Below the pieces are notes generated by a model. It searched no databases. It was given only the letters and a program-made list of their open reading frames with translations, and was not told the DNA's origin. Shown here one piece after another: positions 54,421-64,000 of a stretch of 64,000 nucleotides of DNA. The stretch comes from Rhodocollybia butyracea. Lineage: Eukaryota > Basidiomycota > Agaricomycetes > Agaricales > Omphalotaceae. The translations under genes were made by a program, and so were the position numbers. How positions within the stretch are numbered: position 1 is the stretch's first letter; every line of letters begins with the position of its first letter. The stretch spans positions 62,001 to 126,000 of the forward strand of contig JADNRY010000183.1 in assembly GCA_015501585.1 (NCBI GenBank). The letters are read 5' to 3'.

Positions 54421-54850
54421 TATTGAGTGTTGAGATATTGAGCATCGGAGAAGAGAACCACGTACTTGGTTCTCGGTTCCATGAGGGCTCTCCGTTCAGT
54501 TGGATTCGTTGGTTCACGCCGTACGGACTGTTACGGGTTACGGACTGTTACGGAGGGCATGAGGGTCAGAGCAGACAGGGCAGCGGAGGGGCATCGGGAT
54601 AACTTGAAGGAGATGAACGTGGGTGGATAAAACGTATCAACGTTTATTAATTATTACGAGTCCGAGTCGCAGGAGATAGTCAGGAGATACCCATCTCAGT
54701 ATCTCCAGTGATACTTGATAAACATCGCAGGATCGCCGCATTTCAGGATCGCAGCTCGTGCTCGGAGAAAGGGCAGAAGTAAAATACTGAGTGAATGTTG
54801 AGTAAATGGCAAAAAAGTGACAGACGGCGTCGACTTGGCGTCGAGCCATT
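54420..54850. repeat. Dispersed repeat, copy 2
   Basis: Partner of 41,930-42,290. Includes caggagatagtcaggagatacccatct and cgtcgacttggcgtcgag. Non-coding. Confidence 0.65.
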
Positions 54851-55125
54851 CGACCACACTGCGAATTAGGGAGATAGGGCGGAGACGGAAGCGAGCAAGG
54901 CGAGCAAGGACGTCAATCGAACGTCCAACGTCAAGCTGAAGTAAGGCCTCGCTTTGTCCATTATTGTTATTGTTATTACAGGTGTACAAATTTTGTATAT
55001 GTCGTATATGTATTAGGATGGCTAGGGGTTAACTAGAATGATAGATGGACTTGATAAGTCTGGCCGTACACAGAACAATGAACAGGGAGGAATAAGGAGG
55101 AATCGATAGTCTAGTCTCCGTGCGT

Positions 55126-56110
55126 TCAATACGCCCCGTGAGTTTCCGAGGCATCAGAGCCATACTTGACATCCATCGGCCTTAGCGGGTACAAATCGCT
55201 TCGTTCCGAAACCTGCCTTGACGCCCGCGTACTCGGCCCAAACGAATACGCAGGCTGGGACTCCAACACCGTCGAGCGGTCCCCTCCCTCGACCCCGCCG
55301 ACTCCCCGCCGGGCAAAAAGTTGCCCGTCAGATTGAAATACAGCCTCCCCACGAGAATCGCGGGCATGATCGTCGCTGGCGTGGCTATGAGGGGGCGCGC
55401 GAGGGGTGGTAACCCCGGGGCGAGGAAGAAGACGATGTTGATGACGTTGACGACGACCATGGCGGCGTAGTAGACCATGCCGTCGCGGATGATGACGCGG
55501 CGGAGGGAGGTGATGCCGATGGCGTGTTTTTGGAAGAAGAGGAGGTGGGAGAGGGTGAGGAGGAAGATGAGGGAGTCGACGACGAGGTTGAGGATGAAGG
55601 GGACGGTGCCCCAGTTGTTGGTGGGGTCGTTCCCGCAGCCGCCGACGACGTCGAGGCCGAGGAAGAGGGCGTAGGGGACGCCTTCGTAGGTGGTGGAGAC
55701 GTAGGTGCCGATGATGAGGGGGAGGATCCAGAGGGCGAGGAGGAGGGCGGTTATTATGGCGTTGCGGCGCCAGATGGCCCATGTGCGGAGGAGGAGGAGG
55801 GGGATGGCGGCGAATTGGATGGTGGTGGAGAGGAAGGGGAGGACCCAGCGGATGCGGTGGCAGAATTCGGGGGTCGGGTTGTTGACGAGGTTGAAGGTGA
55901 CGTCGAGGATGAGACAGAGGAGCGTGTAGTACCGGCTGAAGCTCAGTAGAAGTAACGTCTTGTTCGTGCCGTGGGTGCGGTAGAGTGTGATTTCTTTGTC
56001 GAGTGTCACGATGATCCTGGACTCGAAATCAATAACTGTACTTGTGAAGCAGATGAAGATACGGACTCCCATGCAAGAATACCAAGAGTCATCACCTGAA
56101 TGTATTCGAA
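55126..56110 (-). CDS. DUF6533-like multi-pass membrane protein
   Basis: Agaric seven-helix-type membrane protein of unknown function. The DUF6533-like N-terminal signature is IIVTLDKEITLYR followed by a Ser/Arg-Tyr helix (LSFSRYYTLLCLILDV). Further helices: VLPFLSTTIQFAAIPLLLLR, AIITALLLALWILPLIIGTY, ILNLVVDSLIFLLTLSHLLF and YYAAMVVVNVINIVFFLAPG, then LYFNLTGNF. A continuous frame runs 56,234-55,182, but its first 60 codons look non-coding. A 41-nt intron (gtatct...ttcgag, about 56,071-56,031) would instead give ILAWES joined to RIIVTLDKE, which fits the family better. After LYFNLTG two frames are open; the one ending at 55,126 (YPLRPMDVKYGSDASETHGA) looks more like a natural tail. The coding strand is very GC-rich, unlike its neighbours. 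Confidence 0.7.
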
Positions 56111-56239
56111 AGCAGCTGCAGCTCAGATTAGCTCTCATACAAACAACAAAAACGCTGAAAAAACGCACAAAGCAGACGATACACCTCTGGGTCAACACCA
56201 CTAGCTGGCAGAGACATCGTGAAAAGAAAAGCAAGTGGG

Positions 56240-58994
56240 AGATTTCCGTAGGATGCTCGGACCAAAAGGATATCTATGATAACGTAGTCCCTTTATATAA
56301 CCCGTGGATGGTGGAGCTGTCAAATCCCCCACACACATGTCCCCTTCTAGCCATTTGGGTATATCGGCGTTCTCTGTCGTCGTTCTATGCAGCGTGTATC
56401 GGCGTTAAGTGAAAAAGTGAAAGTTCGTTTTAGCGCCCACGTTTCTTTTTTTCTGATTCTGATCCGCAGGACCTGTCAACCCGTCAACGCGTCCGCATGT
56501 CCGCGAAAAGTTTAAAAAAAGTTTCTCTGCTTTGGAAGGCTTTGTATTCAGGCGTTGTTCCTACTTGGGTACTTGCGTATTGCCAGGACTCGGAGCATAC
56601 CATGCATACCACGGCAACGCTCCAAAGCTCCAAGTGAAAGCTATTTTTTCCCATTTTCCCGTTTTCCTGCGAGATCTAATTGATAGCCACCTTTTATAAT
56701 CTCCGTCGGAGCCCTTTCCCCTGCACCCTTTCCTACCAAGTCCGACAACACCACGAGCCAGCCACCCTTTGAATTTCCGTCGTCTCCGGCGTTGAACAAT
56801 ATGAACGTGGAACGGGTTCTGCTTTGTTCTGGGCCGATCTCATATGAAAACAACTCGAAGGAGAGAGAACGAGAGGACGGCGATATGTGCGCATGAAACC
56901 AGCGGTGGATGAAAACTGAATAGTGCTAGTGAGTTCTCGCTCCTTCGCAGAACAATGGCCTTTCCTTCCTATTCAATCGAGGACTTTCAGCGCCGCCGGC
57001 TAGGAATAACTGAATGCCCTTGTACCCTTCAAGTTGTGCCTGTACGACCCCTTATTTGCGATATTTGCGAGCCCACGCACCCGCGTCTCTATTTTATCTC
57101 AATCAAACCTCTTCAATCCCTTTACACAACGAGTCTACACAACTCAACACCACGCTATATCTTTCTACGCTTGGCGTACCGCTTTGTATTATCTGTATTA
57201 GGTCGCTATACAGATCCTGAGCTTGTAAAAAGCTTAAACCCTCTTGTTCTCAATGTATCTCTCAACGTCTCAATGTCACCAGGGGCCAAGCTGGCCCAGG
57301 CCATTCGGTGCTTATACTGCTTATACTTGGTTTCATAGGCTTTCATATACTTGCCTTTCATACGCAGGGCTCTCCATTGGCTCTCACTCGCTCTCTCTCG
57401 ACCCTCTCTCGACCCTCTCTCGACCTTACTCGACGCGCCATGGCAACTGCATCTATTGTAGCGAACATCCAAGCCTCTAGTCACTCCACGTATTCAATGG
57501 TGTATTCAAGATAAAGATAAAGATAAATCGAGTACATAGCCACATATCGAGTAGGCACAAATTGATTAATGATTCTTGGGGAGTTATTTGCGCCCGGTAC
57601 TTAACTTGGGCGAAACATGGGCGAAAGGGCGCTGGTTGGGCTCTTTTTGCTCTGAATCTCTCTTCTCTCGAGTCGATTCTCTCGCTCGATACTTCAAGTC
57701 CCTTCAAGTACCTTCATACCGGGCCTACTTACCAGCGCATTTACCCGGAAATCAACTCGCAACACCAACCGATTCTGAATCTCCGAACTAATGTCAAATC
57801 GTTGATCTTTAAATATTTTAAATCTTTACCTCTGGTCGAGTAAATTCAGGTCGCTGGTAGATTGTGCGGTAGGTACTTGACACGACCGAAGAAACAAAGC
57901 ACAAGTCACGCCGGATGTTACGACGGATGTTACGACGGATGTGAAGCATAGATCTGATATCAGTGAAAAGGCATAGACTACGACTACGACCAAGGAGGGC
58001 GTTGATGAGACCTTGGGCCTGGAGCCTGGAGCCTGGAGCTTGGAGGCGCGGACCTGGCGCGGACAGAATGTGATTGTGTGTGAGTGCATGAAGGGAATTT
58101 TCTACGACCTCGACTTGGGGATCCCAGCACTGCTGTGCTCAGCGTTGACGACTTCCTCATACACCTTCCTCATACATCTTCCTCATACGACCTTCCTCAT
58201 ACGCCTTGTACGCAAGCTGCGGTCCAAATTCCGAGTACGCCAAGCCAAGTAATACATGCAGTACTTGAAAACGAATATCTGTCTCCATTTCTGTTCGACT
58301 CATCATATCGAGGGTGGGGTTCATGGTCTTGGAATAACCGGGGGGGGGGGCCAACACACTCCCTCTTCTCTCGCTCGATACTTCATACTCATATCAGGCC
58401 CTAGTTACTACTGCATTTGCCTGGAAACCACCGATTCGGAATATCCAAACTAGATGCATAGATAGATGTACCTGGAGGTGGCGAAATAACATCCAGAAGT
58501 GGAATCTTCGTGAATTTCCGTGAATCTCAATTTGGAGATCTGATTCTCAGCGCTGCAGTGCTCAGCTTTGACGGCGCATTACTTCCCCTCAACTTCCCCT
58601 CAACTCCCCTTGTATGTGTCGTAGGCATACAACGTATGGTCAAAAGATGAGTCCGAGTAGGCCAGGCTATGTAAATATACATGCAGTCGAAAATAACAAT
58701 AATATTGGCCTGCTTTTATCAACCCATCGTAGATAGGGCAAAGCAATGGCCTTGGAACAACCGGAGTCGGCTGACTGGGACCTGAATTTTGTGCCAACTA
58801 CTCATTTATCAGACATGGTATGCGTCACGATGTGGCTTATCCAGCCGACGAGACGTTGTTTCCGTCAGCCTGGTATCGCAAGCGCTTCTCATGGATGGCT
58901 TCGGTTCTGAAATCGTATTTAGACGCGCAACAGAGTTTCGATGTCAGGTGACAGACCAAAAACAAGCGCCTTTCCTTCGTTTTAAACCGTCAAC
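56240..58994. other. No gene recognised; several minisatellites
   Basis: Open stretches at 56,955-57,338 and 57,562-57,843 match nothing known. Local arrays: ctctctcgacc x3 near 57,395; acggatgttacg x3 near 57,912; ggagcctg x3 near 58,020; ttcctcatac x4 with spacers at 58,151-58,203. Blocks at 57,640-58,150 and 58,360-58,600 resemble each other (cttctctcgctcgatacttca, a gatt-c-gaat block, gcactgctgtgctcagc versus gctgcagtgctcagc), so a duplication of about 0.7 kb occurred here. Confidence 0.45.
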
Positions 58995-60027
58995 ATGGTT
59001 CTCGTTCCATTCACGCTTCCTCTCGCAAACGGCGCTCCTCCCGGCTACGAATGGGCAAATCGATCCGAATCAGCCACCTCTTCGGACACTGCGTTCGACA
59101 CAGGCATCGATCAACGAGATTGCTTCAGGGGAACAAATCGGTGTGTAGTTTGTGGATCGGGTTTGCGGACGGCGTTACAACGTTGTTATGGCATTCCTAA
59201 GGTGGAAAAGGAGACGGTAAGTCAAAGTATGTCCTCGGCTCTTATAGCTACCGGCTAATTAGATGAGTTTGAATGCAGTGGAATGACCTCAAGCGGCGAG
59301 AGTGGATCCCCATGCAAGCCAAGAATTCTCCAGCCCACGAGCCACGAAATGGGCTATTGATGTGCGCAACGCACCAGCTTGCATTTGAAGGTCTTGACTA
59401 TTTTATCCGATACATGCCAGACGTAAGTCTCTTAATCCTATGTTTTTCATGCCTCTTTCATCCGTTCTTTCGTTCTTCGCTCATCGAGTTTTATTCAAAC
59501 AGGCTCGTAAATTCATACTCATCAACTACAACAACGAACGTGATCTCGCGCCCTATCACGGCAAAGCCCTTGCGCTCGACACAGGGCATCGGTACTCGCC
59601 GTTCCCAAGTGTGTTCATCATTCACGAAATGCGTGTTAGAGGCCGACACCCTTTCACCCCTGTCATACCTGATGTGGATATCGAGGACGATCCACCGTTT
59701 CAAGACTGGATTGTAAGGGATGGGTTGTTTGATCCTAATACTAGGTCTTTTGTTCGTGCGGCGCCGAGGAGGGAGGGGAATGGTCATGGTAACAAAAACA
59801 ATAGCAACAGCAACAATAACGACAACGTGGTTTCGCCAATGCCTGGCGTCTTTGGGTCCCAGAGCACTGGTCAAGGCCAAGGCCTTCCTCTCAATAACGA
59901 CGTTATTCGTGATATCCTTCAAGCCACCCACCAAATGGAGTCATGGAAGGCATGTCAGATAGAAGGTACTGATTGGTCGGGAACGGCGGAGAATATCAAG
60001 AAATACCAGGCTCTCTCGGAGAAATAG
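58995..60027 (+). CDS. HNH-nuclease-like protein
   Basis: 296 residues from three exons: 58995-59216, 59279-59422, 59503-60027, with GT-AG introns of 62 and 80 nt and phase 0 at both joins. Features: CVVCG near residue 55, then WNDLKRREWIPMQAKNSPAH, EPRNGLLMCATHQLAFEGLD and KFILINYNNERDLAPYHGKA, followed by VFIIHEMRVRGRHPF. This matches HNH-type proteins expanded in mushroom genomes, in which Cys pairs and His residues frame a beta-beta-alpha metal fold. The last His-Asp/Asn position of typical HNH (H-x-x-x-F-D) reads HQLAFEG here, so nuclease activity is doubtful. The C-terminal 100 residues are low complexity (a run of Asn/Ser at about 200-215) with a helical end. Role unknown; defence or genome-maintenance roles are speculation. 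Confidence 0.82.
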
Positions 60028-60239
60028 CTTGTTTGGTTGTTTCCTTCTGTTTTCTTTGTTGTTTGCACGTTGTACCTCCAAGACATCGGACAGTGTATGT
60101 CATAAGTAAATTACCAGTCTCAAATTGACCAATGCACCTTTGACCGGTGTATGGTGGGAATGTCTGACTTGACTCATCCTGCAAATGCTGCAAGCGCCAA
60201 CTCTTACCCAACTGCCACCATTTGCCCCTATCTGTGGCA

Positions 60240-61528
60240 ATGGCCCTACGATCCAAGAACAAATCCAAGAACAAATCCACCGATGATAATACTAGCAAAC
60301 ATGCTAAAACCACTCGAAAGAAGACGCTGAAAGACGAGGCTCAACAAGAAAAGCCTTTACGCAAACGAGCTAGACTCGGAGCTATCGCTCAAAAATCCGG
60401 TTCGTCGAAGTCGAAGGTTCAGGATGGAGATGACCCCGAGAACCAGTTGAGGGGGGATCCCGAAGAGTTTCTACAGTTTGAAGAGAACCGAGGGTGTCTT
60501 GAACGGCTACTGAAAGATTTTCCGCTCGAAGTGGTTCTCGAGGTACGTGAAACCGTGGGCTATAGGCCTCGAGCCCTGGCCTCACTTCCGACAGGTATTT
60601 TGCAGCGCTGAGTCCGGAGATCTGCTCCAACTTTCCCGGACATCAAAGGATCTTCGCGCCATCCTCATGAGCCGACGTTTCGAGTACATCTGGCGGGCTG
60701 CGCGTCAAAACATTTGACTTCCGCCTCCCCCAACTGACCTAAATGAACCTCAGTTTGCGCACCTGGTGTTCGATGATGTGTATTGCTACGTAAGTGCATC
60801 CATTGGGACAATTATTTTCTCAAAACAATAAATCGTTCTGGCCTTTGTTAGATCTGCAAGCGCAAAGGTCGTGGAAATATACTCTGGACATTTCGTGCCC
60901 GGGTTTGCACAAGATGTGCCGCCTCAGCGTAGGTCCTCCCTTCATTTCTCCGTACATCTCTTGTTCACATCTGGGAAATAAATGTTATCCAGCCTTCCTA
61001 GATACAGCCGGTCCTATAAATACGAGCCTATGGAATATCGTCACCTACGAATCCTGCACTCAGAGACTGTTCAAGTTGGTCTAGGTGAGTTCTTGTACTT
61101 ATCCAGAGTTGTTCGGTGTCCTCCATGTGGTCAGAACAGAAACGAGTCGTGAGTTACAAAAATGCTAAAAAATTTAAAACGGAATTCAAATCATTGAGAA
61201 GTGAACTTAAGCGAGAACAATGGATATCTCAGAAGCAGAAGGAACATAAAGCTAATCGAGAGGTAAGCTTGGGATTCACGTTAAACACATGGTGTTACTC
61301 AAGAGTCAACGACAATACCTTCAGCATGCTCAATTGTGTGCTCAGTGGTTTCGGTCTACGTTGAGTAATAATAATAAGGAACTAGATGTTCTCCGTACGA
61401 AACGGATGGAAGAGTGAGCCTACTTATTCTTCCTATCATCGATGTCAGGATCTCAGGCCCCCTCCCATGCCAACAGGATCATCGCTCGATCTGACGCAAC
61501 TGGATGGGGTGAAGAAGCAAGGCTTATG
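60240..61528 (+). pseudogene. F-box protein with CxxC finger, premature stop
   Basis: Member of the common agaric F-box family that has a Cys-pair segment after the F-box. Exon 1 (60240-60542) is Lys-rich, then LERLLKDFPLEVVLE starts the F-box. Exon 2 (60595-60789) has LLQLSRTSKDLRAILMSRRF and YIWRAARQNI, then TGA at 60,715-60,717. Past the stop it still reads LPPPPTDLNEPQFAHLVFDD and VYCY. Exon 3 (60852-60928) gives ICKRKGRGNILWTFRARVCTRC. A middle exon is unclear (60,929-61,100). Later exons end at 61,262 (SQKQKEHKANRE) and cover 61,325-61,413 (HAQLCAQWF, LRTKRMEE) and 61,477-61,528 (TGWGEEARLM). The 3' end is not found. CGA to TGA at one site would explain the stop. A read-through or a different splice is possible but less likely. 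Confidence 0.75.
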
Positions 61529-63213
61529 GTAAACGAATACGGCGTTTGAATTCTGCTTACCTTGCCAAAAGCAGCCTTGAATATTGTGATCCCGAGAGGC
61601 CAGGTTCAAAACGCGGTTGTGCTTTCACACCATAAAAAATTTATTGGAAGTCAGGAAATTTATAAGATAAATCTCACCTTTTTCTTCTTTCTCTCTCTTT
61701 TTCCTTCTTGAAGAACTTGAATTCTCAATACTCTCCGGGGACATAGGCCATGAGCCGTATTTACTAGACAATATAGCCACTAGGTCACAGGGTGTGAGCC
61801 TTGGGGTCCAGGTCCTTCGACAACGAAGAATCATACAAGTCCAACCAGAGTAAGGATCAAAAAAGTAACAAATATGAGCACCGATTTGAGATTCCAGTAC
61901 TAGTTCAAACCTACGCCTTTAGCAGGGCCTGCGGCGTCAATTGCAGCAATATCTTCGTTGGTCAAAGCTAGTAAATAAAGGGATTCAGGTTTATTTGACA
62001 AGAAGAATGCATTAGGTCTCCAGTGGCAAGATAAATAATATTGTCTTGCTTTGAGCTCTTGATAAGCACAGACTTGTACCGATGTACTTATTAGATTATT
62101 ATAATAGAATGCTCACCGATCTCTCAACTGAGCCAGGACACTTGAATGAGACCCGAACGCGCGATGCCTGAATTCAATATTCATTAGTCAGACTAGAACA
62201 GCCAATTACGCTGATTCCTTTTTCTTTCTGAGAATCTCCACATGTGACGAGTGTCTCCGCACTAGTATGTAACTTACTTGTGATTCCGCTTTTTAAAACC
62301 TTTGCTTGAAAGCTTGCCCGCCTACTTATTTTCACTGGGAATCCCAGTGGACCGAGGTGCCAGCTGCCACTCTTCCGCGCATCTCCTGTGGAATGCTGTG
62401 GAATGATTATTCCATGTTCTTTTGCTAAAGCGCTACTTTCACCAAAACTTCAGCTCCTTCTTGCTCCTTGTATCCCAGCAGCCGCAATTTATTTTTTCCA
62501 AATAGAGCCTCTGCCTAGAAACTGCCCTCGGGAGTCGGATCGCTACAACAAAACAGTTACAGTCCAACCCTGGTGATTAAGGTGACAGTGACGGCAAGGT
62601 GATACCGCTGGCCCCTAGGCTACAGCAAAGGCTCGCTGACTTGAATGAGAGCCCTTGTATAGCCTACTTATCAGCAAAACCTGGGTGAGCTGGCGCCGTT
62701 GTCAGGCACTCTACAGCCGTTTCCAGCAGCTCCCAGCGCCCCCCAGCGCTCTACAGTGCCGGAAAGCGGCTTCCAGTGCACCCACGTTTTGCTGATCAGT
62801 ACTTACTTAGTATAGTTTGTTAATCTACTAAGTATGTAAGTATCACAATCTTTTTCCAAACATGCCCTGCTAAAGGCGTTGACTCAGCCAGAGGAATTGA
62901 AAGTTTTTCAACTTACTGAAACTTACTACCATCATTCTCAGTAATGACTGATAAATGAACTTACTTTCTGGCGCAGATAAGATGAGTTGCAAGAACAGCA
63001 TCCTTTCCCATCTCTGATCGATATTGATGGGCTACAGCCTACAGTTTGAAATCTTGCGGTTTGAAGTGTTACATAGTACAGACAGTTATAAGTTATAAAT
63101 TATAATTGTCCGTACTGAACCGAATTTATAAGTAGCACAACCTTGAGTTTGCGTACTGACTATTTCTTGATTTCCATCACGTACTCCTTGGAAGTGACTA
63201 TTGTGCAGTCAGC
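61529..63213. other. No gene recognised
   Basis: AT-rich with many poly-T/A runs. A hairpin-forming stretch lies at about 62,800-62,846 (acttacttagta and its inverse). A palindrome actgggaatcccagt is at 62,334. A 16-bp inverted repeat (acgcctttagcagggc) occurs at 61,913 and 62,864. No coding exon supported. Confidence 0.45.
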
Positions 63214-64000
63214 ATGGGCCAGACTCCTGCAATTATTGTGGACAGTTCTGCCTTCAATACTTCTGGTCCTTGGATGACTGTTGATGATTTCAGCACCTAC
63301 AAAAACGCATCTATAGAGCTTTCAAATCCCTCTGCAACAAACACTGGCATGGTTGGGAACATCAGTGTTAAGATTGGTCTTGAGATTAGTAGGTTTATAA
63401 GTAGATCATTCAAAATTGAATTCTGATGACATTCTTGGTTTGAAGATTATTCAGCCTCTCTGCAGTGGATGCTTATGGGGAACAACCTTCAGCCTTTAAA
63501 CTGTACTCTCCAGCTTATGAATACAGGGTTCACCGAGCCTATGTTTCCCCCACTGACATCCGACAGTATCTTCGACAATATAATATGGGATCCAGCCATA
63601 ATACTACTAGAACTAGAATCCAACGAAACTCAACCAGTGGGAGTTGATTTCACTATTGACTGTTCAAAAATTGGGTCAACAACGCTTGATTATGCTCTGC
63701 TCATCCCAGTACCCACCATGTCTCTGGATAATCAACTTTTATTTGTAAACTATACAGATAGCACTCTTGTGTTGGAAGGACAATGGCAGGACTCTATGCC
63801 TGAAGGTGGACCTGGGAAGACAAGTGTAATTACTGGGGATACAATAAAGTTTGCCTTCACAGGTTTGTGACTTCCTCAAAGTGTTCTTTTTATTGTGGAT
63901 TATGATAATAAAAAGAATAGGATGGAACATAACACTTCTTGGTTATTTTAACCCAAACACTTCGGGAAACATCACCCTAGGTGTTTCACTTGATGAACAA
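63214..64000 (+). CDS. Secreted or single-pass membrane protein, 5' part
   Basis: Runs off the right edge. Exons: 63214-63366, 63466-63862, 63921 to beyond 64,000. The gttaag donor at 63,367 and the tgcag acceptor give ISWMLMGNNLQPLNCTLQLM in frame; the second join gives KFAFTGWNITLLGYFNPNTS. I recognise the agaric family plan: an IIVD-S-x-x-x-x-x-GPW opening, a beta-sandwich with IxFxFxGxxIxLxG, then NITLGVSLDE, usually followed by one membrane helix and a cytosolic tail beyond this window. Many N-x-S/T sites (NTS, NAS, NIS, NCT, NET, NYT, NIT, NTS) suggest an extracellular glycoprotein. No signal peptide is seen after the chosen ATG (MGQTPAIIVD), so an upstream exon may be missing. Function unknown. 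Confidence 0.7.

Noticed and set aside
55524..55949. Plus-strand 141-codon open frame rich in Gly/Glu
   Set aside because: Shadow of the minus-strand DUF6533-like gene; it reflects the GC-rich codon use of that gene.
56955..57338. 127-codon open frame as a gene
   Set aside because: No homology recognised, low-complexity surroundings with minisatellites, and equally long frames on the other strand.
61913..62879. A 16-bp perfect inverted repeat (acgcctttagcagggc) that could bound a 970-bp transposon
   Set aside because: Similarity stops at the repeat edges, no target duplication is visible, and a 16-bp inverted match somewhere in 64 kb is expected by chance roughly once every few windows.

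Overview
The window looks like nuclear DNA of a mushroom-forming basidiomycete (Agaricomycetes, probably Agaricales). Genes carry many GT-AG introns of about 45-60 nt and lie on both strands. The families seen are typical of that group: coiled-coil F-box proteins, HNH nuclease-like proteins, an NRAMP transporter, a DUF6533-like membrane protein, a MYND protein and a PITH protein. Two Ty3/gypsy-type LTR elements are present. All calls come from reading the sequence; no search was run.

Layout. 0.8-2 kb: a steroid 5-alpha-reductase family gene (minus). 2-6.4 kb: mostly gene-free, with two local tandem repeats. 6.4-7.3 kb: a Ser/Pro-rich acidic protein. 7.5-13.4 kb: a segmental tandem duplication; unit 1 holds a MYND gene and an alpha/beta-hydrolase, unit 2 has lost the MYND gene, and both hydrolases are frameshifted. 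14.2-21.2 kb: an NRAMP metal transporter with an apparently compensated frameshift, an F-box gene, and a BCH/Sec14-RhoGAP gene with a 12-nt microexon.

22.1-27 kb: two head-to-tail copies of an unrecognised gene pair (called A and B here). One copy is split by a 1,089-bp foldback element with long inverted repeats and arrays of a short motif; the other copy supplies the empty site. 27.2-29.4 kb: a PITH-domain gene lacking its expected thioredoxin domain, and a multi-pass membrane protein.

30-51.7 kb: a tandem array of four related F-box genes. Copies 2 and 4 are open; copies 1 and 3 are broken. The array is invaded by a gag-plus-protease LTR element (33,959-38,814, 5-bp target duplication) and a decayed Ty3/gypsy element (44,341-49,842). 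Substitutions between the paired LTRs are mostly CpG transitions, which suggests methylation-linked decay. A conserved fungal gene of unknown function (40,358-41,110) lies between them. 52-54.9 kb: non-coding repeats. 55-64 kb: a DUF6533-like membrane protein, an HNH-nuclease-like protein, a second type of F-box gene with a premature stop, and the 5' part of a secreted or membrane protein running off the window.

No operon-like system exists here; genes are individual eukaryotic units. The strongest candidates for something undescribed are the foldback element with its natural empty site, the duplicated A/B pair, and the decaying F-box array.
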